Shown here in pieces: positions 1-10,356 of a DNA stretch of 64,000 nt. The stretch comes from Maylandia zebra (lineage: Eukaryota > Chordata > Actinopteri > Cichliformes > Cichlidae). Made by a program: the position numbers and the translations under genes. Under the pieces are notes generated by a model. It had not been told where the DNA came from. It saw only the letters and a program-made list of their open reading frames with translations, and did no database searches. Numbering within the stretch: position 1 is the stretch's first letter; each line of letters opens with the position of its first letter. Location: NCBI RefSeq assembly GCF_041146795.1, contig NC_135169.1, positions 15,476,352 through 15,540,351 of the forward strand, in the 5' to 3' direction.

Positions 1-147
1 TAATAAAGGTCAATCAAATGGACCAATATGGCAAGGCCATGATGATCCACTTGGTAAAATAAATCCGCTTGGCATCTTTCTTGGCCTTAAGACAACAATT
101 CTGATGGCTATAGATCCAAACGGGACACAAAAAAAAAAAAAAAAAAA
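1..147 (+). mobile_element. LINE-type 3' end with poly(A)
   Basis: This stretch matches 33240-33383 almost base for base, apart from a short extra piece near position 18, and ends in an A run at about 129-147. A unique 3' sequence followed by poly(A) and shared by two loci suggests the 3' end of a non-LTR retrotransposon or a SINE riding on one. The element begins before the window, so its body is not visible here. The family is not identified. Confidence 0.55.
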
Positions 148-270
148 GTTAAAGTCGGTGTTCATTCAAATTAAGCAGTGTCATGCAGACTGTGTGTACA
201 TAGGACAAAGAAACTCCTTGATACAGCATGCTTGTTAGGTGGACAAACAAACAAACTTGGCAGAAAAAAG

Positions 271-2490
271 TGTCACATTGAGCTGTGTGGCAGGCAGGGG
301 TTGGACCCAAACGCAGGACTCTGAGACAGAGTATTAAACTTAAAGATGGCATTTTTTATTCACTGGCAGACAACGAACTTAGAAACACAAAACTAGTCCT
401 GTCAAAATTAACGCGTTAACGCAGCTTAAACTGTCATCACGATTAACGAGATAAAAAAATGTAATGCTTTTAAGACATCTGGACTTCAGAATGCCTCAAA
501 ATCCTTGACATGTTTCTGTCAACCCATTTCGGGCAATTTGTTCATGTAAAATTACCTTTGCACATGCGCAACTGGGCAGTAGATTTGTGTTGTGATGGGC
601 AGCTGAGCCAATAAACTCAATTTGGAAGATGATAAACTCACATTGGCCCTCTCGATGGGAAATTGGAAATTTTCTTTTCACTGAAGCATCTCCAGCTTAA
701 AATATCACATTGACGCGAAGCATACGTTAGTCGGGGATGCTGCTAGCACTCTGGCTAATGCGTCATCCAGCATCGGGGACTCAGTAAGTCTACCTCGGAC
801 ATATTGACTGACACAATTGCCAAGTGGATTGCAACAAATTGCAGACCTGTTAATATTGTTGAGAACATGTGCTTTACATAGCTTTGGTTCCTTGTCTCAA
901 GGACTTGAAGTGCATCCCCAAGAGTGACAGAGAGAGAGAGTGGATAAATGTTTACAGAGTTTTTTTGTTAACACGAATGTTCAAGATGTTCAATAAACGT
1001 GATAAGTGTGTCTATTTCCCCTTTTTTCTCAAGTTTGTTTGCTCATGCAAAATGAAATGTGGTTAATATAAATAAAAATGAATGATATTTAATTGTGATT
1101 AATCAAATTAATCCACAGTAACCCTGAGATGAATCTGATAAAAAGTTGTAATTGTTTGACAGCATTAATATATATTATACGTATTAAGTATTAGCATATT
1201 AAACATTTTTCTAAAAATTGCATTTCACAGGAGAGAACCTGTGCTAAAAGATTAAAGAAAGCTATTCAAATTCTCTTTGAATTTAAGCATGCATTCTTTG
1301 TGTTTGTTCTCCATTTACTTCATCATATTGCATAAATGTCAGTTACAAGCTTAAATATAAAGTTGAAAAAGTGTATTGATCAAGCAATTGCGAATAACTG
1401 CAATTAATTACAGAAAATTATAAAATTAATTATTTAATTATTTAATTTATTGACAGCACTACACTATACATGAGCACTCGAAACAAAAACAAAACTGAAA
1501 ATAGGAAGGACGCTTCAAAATCACATGACCAATTTAAGACGACACAGCTACAAGATGCAGCGACCCAGAGTCTCCATTTCAACTTGGGTCAAACATGTGG
1601 ACGTCAAACTACACAACCGTTTTAAAGTTGTGTTGATAGGCCTTGTAAAACCAGAGTTATGATAAAAAAATACACGCTACGTTTTTTTCTGAATAAACAG
1701 TGGTCTTCTTCTTTCTACGTACAGCGCTAGCAAACACTCTCCGCTTGCGAGTATAAAAAGAAAAAAACACCGCTTCCCTATTGGAGTTAAAGTTTACCAT
1801 GTCAGCCAATCAAAAATTGATATGGCATCTTATGGCACTTGGTTGTTTAGGAAGCTGTTTCCACATGGAAAACTGGACTGATGCACCTCCTGTTGTCAGA
1901 CCTGCAGGGTTTAGGCCCGTGGTGTTCTCCTCTGTCTTATACTGAACACAAACTAAGTTTTTGTAGTGGCACAAATCATTTGTGTGCCTCATTATTTGAT
2001 GCAGCACACCTGATTGTTCTGTATATAGATTTAAATGGTTATATAAAAAACGCCTGAGGCCTTGGCTGCATTTTTTAGGTAAATACTATCATATAACATT
2101 TTTGTTTGCAAAACTTGTGTATAAGTTTTAGAAATGTACAATTTATATTTTCATTTTAGGTTATGAAAATGATTTGTTAGACATGTTTGTGGTTTTTACA
2201 GTAAAAAATATAACTTTTTTCTACTCTGATTTTGTTTTTTTTTCTGAAAGTCAATTGTGCTAATTCAGTATGTCAAAAATAACTCAAATTTCAGATATTT
2301 GAGGTTGTGCTGAAAATAATGATACCAAACAAGGCAAGATAAACGGTTTTTAAAGGTGAAATATAGAGGTAAAATTAAAAGTAGTCAAAAACCGCCAATT
2401 ATAGCCTGGACCCCAGAGGGTTAATGACAATATTTAAAGTATATACTTAAACACACAAAAACACTGTGTCACAGACCCAGTGCCGTGACA
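271..2490 (-). mobile_element. LTR (solo or fragment) with AAAAG target duplication, carrying nested insertions
   Basis: The plus strand starts TGTCACATTGAGC and ends CAGTGCCGTGACA, so either strand reads TG...CA. AAAAG lies directly on both sides (266-270 and 2491-2495), a 5-bp target-site duplication typical of LTR retroelements. On the minus strand an AATAAA lies near the LTR end (about 350-357), and the first bases resemble those of the LTR at 61536-62157. The minus orientation rests on these two points. About 1.07 kb of the length is a later hAT-like insertion (394-1461). Some of 1462-2421 may also be foreign. No gag or pol is present, so this is probably a solo LTR. Confidence 0.55.
394..1461. 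mobile_element. hAT-like non-autonomous DNA transposon
   Basis: The left end TAGTCCTGTCAAAATTA is inverted at the right end (reverse complement TAGTGCTGTCAATAAATTA). The 8 bases outside each end, CACAAAAC and CACTATAC, agree at 6 of 8 positions, which fits a decayed 8-bp hAT target-site duplication. The interior is AT-rich with no transposase frame. It is inserted inside the LTR at 271-2490 and is therefore younger than that LTR. Confidence 0.6.
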
Positions 2491-2629
2491 AAAAGAACTG
2501 TGAAGGACTAAGTAGGGTACACCCTAGAAAGGTCATCGGACTGGCTGCATAGACACACTATATTTTTTTTCTTTTAATTACATCCAATTAAGTAACTTTT
2601 AACTCAATTAAGTAATTAAAGCAACAACA

Positions 2630-2656
2630 CCCCCCCCCCCCCCCCCCCCCCCCCCC
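2630..2656. repeat. Poly-C tract, 27 bases
   Basis: An uninterrupted run of C follows AACAACA. Such runs mutate in length and are prone to sequencing and assembly error, so the exact count is uncertain. Confidence 0.9.
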
Positions 2657-2762
2657 GAAACAACAAAAAGAAAATGGAAAGTTAACATAGTGGACAAAGA
2701 TAAAACAGGCTGGACCTTTATAATATACTGCCCCAGTCATCTTTCATTCACACTGTTAATAG

Positions 2763-2870
2763 GGTGAATGGTAAAAAATGGCCTGTATTTGTATAGCTCT
2801 TTTCTAGTCCCTAAGGACCCCAAAGTGCTTTACACATCCAGTCATCCACCCATTCACACACACTGAAAAA
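2763..2870 (-). mobile_element. SINE fragment (tail part)
   Basis: Matches the tail of the fuller SINE at 46681-47005, including the CCTAAGGACCCCAAAG and CATCCACCCATTCACAC segments. The tRNA-like head is missing because the sequence is cut off at the CACTA-type terminus at 2871. Orientation is taken from the fuller copies. Confidence 0.65.
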
Positions 2871-5800
2871 AAGGGACTGGCCATCTCTTGGATTTATGTA
2901 AGCATCTTGCATGTATTTAACACAATTGCATCATGTTTTAAAGTTAAATGTAACTATATAGTGTAAAAACTACATGATATGCAGAAAGGGTGTATTAAAT
3001 TGTTCATATCATGTTCAGGTGAAGTAAGTTAATAAGATAGCAACGTTAAATCTCGTGAAACCACGCGTGATTTCATCTCGCGGGCTTTGGATCGTGGTTT
3101 AAAAAAGGCATCCATCTCAGTCAAGTCGAGCAGCCAACTCTACGTTTTTGGTATGTCTTGATTTTTTGAATTAATATTTACCATATTTCAGCCAAATGTA
3201 GTTAAACGTCTAGAGTGTCGCCATGTAACATGCTAAAAAAGAGCCGTTAGCTTATTTGCTGTTTTATCTGTTGTCAAAGAATTGGCGCTTTTTCATTTGA
3301 ATTTGTCTTTGGCACAAGAGCCGTAATATCACATTAAACCTAATTACGAGGCACTCATAACATAATTTGGTTTTCTGTGTGAATAGATTTGTCAACTGAC
3401 TCTTCAGTTACATTGTGTATTTACTGCACCGTGGTGTTAGTGAGATTTTGGACATTGAACAGCTTTAGCTAATATCATCAGCGGCATTATGCTAGCTTAC
3501 ATCCCTACCCCTCCTGCCCTCACCTGCTGTCCTTTTGTTTTTGTTTTTTTTTGCTGCACATTGAGAGACGACCTCTATTCTGCATTTCACCAGGAGTCAG
3601 CTGATGGATTGTGGGTTCAAGGTGTTATGGTAAGAAAGTATATTCTATTTTCGTTTCTGTAACTTAATTATAATAGGTTTTTTATAATTATTAGGTGCAT
3701 GCATACTCACCCTATTAATACAACTGAGAAATCCAAAATCTGCCATAGGTTTATCTTATACCTGTATGTATTGCCAGAAAGGTGATTACTGGACTCGCAT
3801 TAATGCACACTTGAACTAAAATGAGGTTGTAACTTGTGGGTTGTTGGGTTGCAAATCAGAAACAAACATCTTTGGATTTTTTTAATCCCATAAGATCTGG
3901 AAACACAGTTTTTATTCAACAAAACATTACTGATTAACCAAGCACAGTGCCTGCTGTTATTTCAAAATTTCAAAATGTTATTTCAGATAAAATGCAGCAT
4001 TCCAGTGCATCCCAACCATGCATACAGTCAAGGTTTCTGACGGAGCTGAGTTTCTCTCTGACAGTCTGCTGAAAGTGTTTGCAAAGTGATCGGGGGAACA
4101 GTGCACAAAGCTAAAGGATGTAGCTGCCATGATGACAGTAAGAACTTTAAAATTCTTTAACTACAAAGTGTATATGTATTGCATTAGGTCAGTAAAAGAT
4201 TTTTATGCTGCATCCATTGAAACAGTCAACTATTACTGTGAGTACTGATTCCACTGAAAGGATGCCATTCTTTTTTGTCATGCATTTACTGGCCCACTGA
4301 GAAAAAATTATCTTTTTTTAAAAATAAATGTTCTGGAAACTATATATCCATAAAGTTGATGTCAAACAGGAACTTTTGATATTGCTTTGTAGATGCTGGT
4401 GTTGCATGTTGACTGGTTTAAAAAGTCAAGAGTTTTTGTCTGGGATCATTTTCTTCTGTGCTACTGAAAAGTTCACAAATCTCTGTTTTCTTTGTTATAA
4501 TAGTCAAGGATGACATTAATGCTCGGAGTCCCTCATCAAAGTGCTCCGCATCTGTGTGAAAGACAATTGCAACATCTTGGTGCAGGAGTTCATGGTGAGT
4601 GTTTTATGAGTAGATTGTGGATTTGCAACATTTAAAAATGCATTTAGTTATCCACTTGATCCTCATTGGACTGGTTAGGACCAGTAGTCCTCTTTAATAA
4701 TTTGAAGTTCACATGAGGCCTGGTAGTGAACTCGGCCGCCGGCCCTTGAGGCCCCACCCCTGTATTAGGGGTCACATCAGTGTGAAAAAACTTTAAATTT
4801 GTCATTCTAGTGAACAAAGGAAAATCCCACCAATATTTACATTAGCTTTTGTTTGAAAAAATGACCAACAGCTAACCAAATTGTGGGGCTGAAAGTCTAA
4901 ATTCTAACATCTTCTGAGTGACATAACCTGGATTTCTGATGGGCCGGTGTCTTTCTAACAAAAACTAATGTAAAGCATTTGAAATTATTATGTTTTTCAC
5001 CCTCTCTTAGAAACTCTGTTAGACCATGAATGGCAGCATGGCAGGCCACTCTTTGGCTATAGCTATTTACTATGGTTTAAATTACTCTAACATTAGAACT
5101 GGTAGATTCAAAAGAGATGAGTTTAAAAAGGAATCTTAAAGAAATGTTTTTTGTTTAACCAGGACTTGACTGAGGCCACTGCACAGATTGAGAAAACCAC
5201 AATGAACATCTGTCTCCAGAGATGCGCCAGGCAATGACTTTTCTGATGTTGTTCTTCAAGATCTGGATAACGTGACCTTTGCAGTAGCCATGCTGTTTGG
5301 ACCTTTTTTATTCCTTCAACATGAGTTACCCATCACAACTCTGCTACACCTTTGAGGTGATTCAAAGGGTGGTAATGGAGTTGGATGCAACTCAGCTCTC
5401 AAGAAAAGCTCACAACTAAGACAAAACTGCTCCTGCAACGAAGCTCACTGTTATGCATGTGAGGTGATCAGCTCTAGGTGAGAGGAGATTTAAATCTCAC
5501 ACTTGTTCTGCTGCATTTTTGAAGCTCAATTCCAGGAGCAGATCGCAGGGTTCATTTTTATATACTCTGCAACTACCATGAGGACGAGCCGTTTTTTTTG
5601 TTGTTTGTTTTTCCTTTTGCTCTGTACAAGTTCTGTTTGTCTGTTTGGCAGCATTTTTAAATTTGTCTTTGTATTTTTTTCTTTCTTTTACTAGTGAAGA
5701 GATGTAGCATGAACAGTTATACAGTCTAAATATCCCATATGGGCCGTGTGAAATGGTATTTTCAATTTCATTCAGTTGAAGTAAAGAACGTTGAATATTT

Positions 5801-6668
5801 CTAAGTGTGCTGTTTTGAACCGAGATGTCACAGTATGATCAGTGCTGTATTTTTTGACAGTCACTGTATCAATGTTATTTTTGCATCTCTTGAATAAAGG
5901 TTTTGACCTGCAAGTGCTAATTTCTTTAGTTATTGGGGTAAAATGGGAGGTGTTAATAGGAAGGTGTTTGCCAATTCAGTAACCTAATTTAATGTTAATG
6001 GAAACTAACATTACCTCAAATTGTTTAGTTATAATTGTTGTTTAACTGAATCTTGATGTCAGAGGCCTTAAATAGAATGTTTTGATTTGTTCTTTCCCAA
6101 CATTTTTCAAAAGAAACAGTCTAATTTCTTTGCTGTGATTGATTCCAGAGAACACGGAAGAACTGACATTATTTAACTGTTGATTTATATAGATTCAGTA
6201 GAGGAGTAATGTCAGTTTAATTCTTTACCTACTGCAGTGAAATTAGACATTTTGTTTTGAAAGGTTACTGGTGGATGCCAGCAACCATCTTGGAAGAGAA
6301 CAATACAATCTGTTATAAGGCCTCCATTTGAAAATTGTGTATTTGATACTAGAATATAATAGCAAAATGTAATTTGAAGATAACATGTAGTATTTAAGTG
6401 ACCAAGTAGTATTGGGTAAAAGTTATTGAATCGTGTTGGGATAACGTGAGAAAATTGTGAAGGATTAAAATATTCCAAGAGCTCAAATTACTTCATCAAA
6501 ACATGTTTAAGTCACATTTTATCAACACAAATTGCACAAGTTTATTGAACATGAATAAATTGTGTTAATTTAACTCAATTGTTTAAGTTGCTGCCGAAGC
6601 AAAACATCTGTGTGCAACAAATGTCCACCATTGAATTAAGTAAATCCAACAACATATTTTTTTCAGTG
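2871..6668 (+). mobile_element. CACTA (EnSpm-like) DNA transposon, transposase-less
   Basis: The left end CACTGAAAAAAA is repeated inverted at the right end (TTTTTTTCAGTG at 6657-6668). A second shared block a little inside, GGATTTA followed by a TAA-type segment, is also inverted. CA flanks both sides, consistent with a 2-bp target duplication. CACTG termini are typical of the CACTA/EnSpm superfamily. The interior (about 3.8 kb) contains exon-like relics of the SAM-family cargo gene that is better preserved in the CACTA element at 33895-40030, but no transposase frame. It is presumably mobilised by an autonomous relative. Confidence 0.65.
3560..5420 (+). pseudogene. Decayed spliced cargo gene inside the CACTA element
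   Basis: Short exon-like blocks end at plausible donors (near 3630, 4138 and 4592, each followed by GTAAG/GTGAG-like bases), and a last block covers about 5161-5418. In two frames the last block gives peptides such as VTFAVAMLFG and SYPSQLCYTFEVIQRVV, resembling the C-terminus of a multicopy fish SAM-domain protein family (recognised from memory, not by search). A frame change is needed near the T run at about 5303-5309, and the earlier blocks carry stops. It is therefore a relic. Strand follows from the donor and acceptor order. Confidence 0.4.
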
Positions 6669-7175
6669 CACTAGGGTAGAGGAAAATCACAAAACACAGT
6701 TTAGCAATATTTTGCATGGTGATATTGTATCAATACATGGACACCAAACATTCATATGTTATTAAATAAATGAAAACACTACATGAATGTTCATACAACA
6801 TTAGGTATGCAAACCTGCATTAAAATGGCTCAGCAGGAAAATTATCGAACATTGGATACACTTCTCTTATCAAAGCTACCTTCTAACTCATTATCAAGCT
6901 AGAGCCATGTGATTAAAAATAGGACATCAACCTCCCTGCATCTAAAACAAAAATCTGAAGAAAAACAAAACTGCCTGTTGATGTTGCCAACAGTCAGAAT
7001 GAGTCTTTGCCATTGGGCACAACTTGTGTTGACTTTTTGCCTATGCAGACAAAGATGTATGATTTTTGAGGACTTGTCACATTTCTTTTGTTGTATTGTG
7101 GTAAAGGGTTTTAATTTAATTGCCAACGTTACATATTTATATAAACCAGGTCTAAATCCAAGCCAAGCCTCATGT
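6669..7175. other. Intergenic, nothing recognised
   Basis: AT-rich sequence between the CACTA element and the stop codon of GPCR A. Overlapping open frames of 75-97 codons lie here on both strands with no family resemblance. Part of it must be the 3' untranslated region of GPCR A. Confidence 0.5.
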
Positions 7176-8036
7176 TTACCTGCATTTAAAAAAACAACAT
7201 GAAAGTTTTCCTTCTCTTTGAAGAAAGAGGAGAGGTAACACCAAACTGCAGGGAATGTTGAAGATGCCTACAGTCATTTGCACCACACAAGTGGCAGATT
7301 CACTCAACAGGGGTGACAGAACACTAAAAATAAAAAGTGTTGAAAACCACAACAAGACCAGCCAAAGTACAACTGTAATGGTGTAAAAAGCTCTCATCTT
7401 TAATTGGTCAGCCTGCTCCCTTTGCTTGCCTTCTTCCCCTGGCCCTGGGCGAATCAGTACACAGAGAACAGAGAGGCTGCAGAAAGAAATGATTACTACT
7501 GAAAAACCCAAAATGCATGGTACAATGATGTTGCTGACATTTGGTCCATTATGATAGAGGAGCACCAATCCAAAGCAGAACAGCCAAGCACAGCCAATGA
7601 TGATGTTTCTGATCCTAACTCCACGAGCATTTCTTAGTCCTCGGTAGACGATGGGGTGAACAACAGCCAAGTATCTCTCCACACAGGTCAGGATATGGAA
7701 AAAAGAACTTCCGTAGAAAGGGGTGAAAGACACAAGTGATCCTATTTGTTGCACTTGATAGCAATTAGTGGATGAGCCATAAATAAATGCAATGAAGCCC
7801 AAGACCCCAGTCAGCTCCATAACAGCCATGTGGTAGGTGAAGATGTCAGAGTGGCTTGCTGTCTTAAAGGAGCACTGCTGCTTCCATCGTTGGTGACCCA
7901 GGTAGAGGACAAGGATGGAGAGAGGGATGAGAAGTGTGAACCTCAATGTAACACTGGCAATGTACATGTAAGGGGTTACTGTAGTGCACAGGTTGTTCAA
8001 AAGACCACTGGAGTTGGACGAGGAGTTAGTTGACAT
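7176..8036 (-). CDS. Orphan class A (rhodopsin-like) GPCR, paralogue A
   Basis: The predicted protein is 286 residues, a seven-transmembrane receptor of the plasma membrane. The N-terminus is short and rich in Asn-Ser sequons (start MSTNSSSNSS). Hydrophobic helices follow in order, with ERYLAVVHP at the end of TM3 in place of the DRY motif and a long TM5 ending SLSVLCVLIRPGPGE. The TM7 segment (NIPCSLVLPLLFL) lacks the usual NPxxY. An in-frame Met 17 codons upstream exists, but the chosen Met aligns with the starts of paralogues B and C, where a splice acceptor lies just upstream. The coding region is one exon and uninterrupted. Ligand and G protein are unknown. A BEL/Pao LTR begins about 400 bp upstream, possibly within a 5' intron. 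Other GPCR subfamilies cannot be excluded, but membership in the same family as B and C is clear. Confidence 0.85.
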   Translation of the reverse strand: MSTNSSSNSSGLLNNLCTTVTPYMYIASVTLRFTLLIPLSILVLYLGHQRWKQQCSFKTASHSDIFTYHMAVMELTGVLGFIAFIYGSSTNCYQVQQIGSLVSFTPFYGSSFFHILTCVERYLAVVHPIVYRGLRNARGVRIRNIIIGCAWLFCFGLVLLYHNGPNVSNIIVPCILGFSVVIISFCSLSVLCVLIRPGPGEEGKQREQADQLKMRAFYTITVVLWLVLLWFSTLFIFSVLSPLLSESATCVVQMTVGIFNIPCSLVLPLLFLQREGKLSCCFFKCR

Positions 8037-8441
8037 CTCTCGTGTATATAATGTTACCTTTAGAGCAAAAAACAAACAAACAAACATAAATAATGATTAT
8101 AATGATAAAGAAGAAAATAAGTAAAAGGAAAGAGTGGATGGCTTATCTAACATAGAGTATGACCTTCAAAGGGTTACGCCTTTTTACCTTTTTGAATTAT
8201 TCTTAATCAATAAATGTAAAAATGGAATAAAAACATACTGGAAACTAATGCTTGCTTCTTTGTCTGAATGTAACGAATTTCAAACTGGTGCAGTTTTATT
8301 TTACATATATATTTTTTTATAAAAAGAAAAGAAATGTTCTAAATGAAAACAATGTTCTGGCTTTAGGATTAAATTAGTGTTTAAGTCAGATAATATTTGG
8401 CTTCATTTAGTTCACATTTCAACTGAGTGTGAAGGTAAAAT

Positions 8442-8927
8442 TGTAACTGCTCCTGAAGGTTTTTCATGTTCGAAGTAGAATAAAGGGCCATGCTCCAACT
8501 GATGTTCAGCCAGTATTTTAATCTTCTTTTCACCAGCAAACACCGTGAAAAACTATGGTGAAATGATCAATGAAAAACACGGATATTACATCAGCAGAAC
8601 AAAAATTACAACTCAAATAAAACATACACACAAAGTAAATGCACCAACATACCGTGTGCGCCTTTCTACTGAACATTCATGAGCAATTGTAGTCCATATC
8701 GTCTATATTTCCACCCTTTGCACAGGCTAGCATTCTCTTTCTGGCTCGAGCCTTCAGTCTCTGGTGACACGTGCGCTTAATTGAGCCTCACCCCAAAGCA
8801 TGCACACCACAAAGCGCCACACTCAGGCCCACCAGTAGGTGGCGACAACACAACATGAGTCCAGATTAAACACCAAATTTTGAACATTGCAATCACATAA
8901 TAATTACATTTCAATGCGACAGCTACA
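8442..8927 (-). repeat. BEL/Pao 3' LTR
   Basis: Second LTR in the minus-strand reading. It appears identical to 24215-24700 when read by eye, which implies a recent insertion. TG/CA termini are preserved and the AAAAT duplication is adjacent. Confidence 0.9.
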
Positions 8928-9096
8928 CTGCCACCAAAATTACAAAGGATTTCTATTTACAAGTGTTAAACAAAATTAAATCCTGTAATTTTTAATAAAT
9001 TGACAATCAAACATCAACTTATGTTACAAAAAAAACACTTCTTAAATAAACTTATAGATCACATATTATGTTTGTGTTCTTAACCCTTGTACTACT

Positions 9097-9719
9097 TCAC
9101 TGTAGTTTAGACCCTTTAACTAGTACCACTAGTTTCTGAACTGGTCTCTCAAGAAAAGAGACTTGTTTCAAACGTTCACCTTTCTTTCCCAGATCCTTTT
9201 GCCCTATTTGGATCTTAACCGTCCGCACTAAACCATCATCATCTTCATTGGCTTCAACCACCCTTGCCAATTTCCACTCATTTCTTGGAATATTGTCCTC
9301 CTTTAAAATCACTACATCTCCAACCTGTACATTTTGTTTAGGAGTATGCCATCGTTGTCTTAAACTAATGCTGGTTAGGTATTCCTTGCGCCACCTGCTC
9401 CAGAACAACTCTGTTAAATATTGCACCCTCCGCCACCTCTTCCTGGCGTACAAATCTTCTCTTACAAATCTACCAGGAGGCGGAAGTGGCACAGACTCTT
9501 TCATTGTGAGCAAATGATTAGGCGTCAAAGGCTCAGCACTGTTGGGGTCATTGATTGTATCAGTAGTGAGTGGACGATGGTTCAAAATTGACATGGCCTC
9601 ATAGAAGAAAGTTCTCAATGAGGTGTCATCCAACCTCCCTGTGGCTTGGGCTAGGACAGAACTCATGACATTCCTAACAGTGCGGATCTGTCGTTCCCAA
9701 ATGCCTCCTCTGTGACTAG
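9097..9719 (-). pseudogene. BEL/Pao pol, integrase C-terminal part (separated exon-like fragment)
   Basis: This is the 3' end of the gag-pol frame, cut from the rest by the inserted LTR element. It begins just inside the insertion point with the SHRGGIWERQIR segment, which supplies the third catalytic acidic residue (E) of the DDE integrase. It then runs through the integrase C-terminal domain (VGDVVILKEDN, RNEWKLARVVE) to a TGA at 9097. The frame at this junction is continuous with the frame ending at 18502 across the 4-bp duplication, so the two parts were one frame before insertion. Now the upstream part reads into LTR sequence instead. Confidence 0.9.
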
Positions 9720-10344
9720 TGTTGAAAACACGCAGTTCATTGAATCTTTGGGCTGAAGGAAGGACAATACTCGGTGTATATATGCTCAATCAACAAACAT
9801 TTATTTCGGTACAATTCACAACAAGAGCATTACAACGTCCGGACGGGAGAGATGCTACCAGAGGGTCAGGCACATGTCTCAAAATGGTGACGGGTTGCTC
9901 AGCTTTTTATAGTCTCTAGTGGCCCCCAGCTAGTCGTAAAAGCCAAAACATCACATTTTTTCTCTGTTAACTGCCTAAGTTATGACCTCGGCAGTTGTTT
10001 CTCTGCTTTCTGTAAGGTGGGGGTGTGGAATGTGGTCTGTCTATCTCCCCTGTCTTTAGACACAGAGTCTCCTGCTTACAACCTTCTCTTCATGATTCAA
10101 CAGTTAAGCATGTCAAGAAAACAGTGTAACACATTCCCAGCAGATCAAGGATACAGAGTGATGCACATTTATCTAATGAACTAATATGTGAATATGTTCT
10201 GTTAACTCAAAAGTATAATGACAACTAAACTACATACAGATCACACACTATTTTAAAGGGTATAATATGATCTACAGCAGTATTCTAATTCAACTACTTT
10301 GATTACATATATAAGGCAACATATAATAACAGAATAATATCACA
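9720..10344 (-). repeat. 3' LTR of the nested element
   Basis: 625 bp, same as 17877-18501. In the minus reading it holds a TATAAAAAG box (complement of 9903-9911) and an AATAAA signal (complement of 9800-9805) about 100 bp apart, as expected for promoter and polyadenylation signals inside a retroviral-type LTR. Confidence 0.88.
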
Positions 10345-10347
10345 ATA

Positions 10348-10356
10348 CCCTCTTTT
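10348..10356 (-). promoter_or_regulatory. Polypurine tract of the nested element
   Basis: On the minus strand AAAAGAGGG lies a few bases before the LTR, where plus-strand synthesis is primed in LTR retroelements. It supports the minus orientation. Confidence 0.6.

Noticed and set aside
2401-2421. CCCAGAGGGTTAA, resembling a piggyBac-type end at a TTAA site
   Set aside because: No matching inverted end or second TTAA-bounded terminus was found in 1462-2400.
6212-7202. Several overlapping 75-97 codon frames on both strands
   Set aside because: No conservation within the window, no domain, AT-rich context.
7176-8087. Longer start for GPCR A at 8087
   Set aside because: The extra 17 codons have no counterpart in paralogues B and C, whose upstream bases are intronic.
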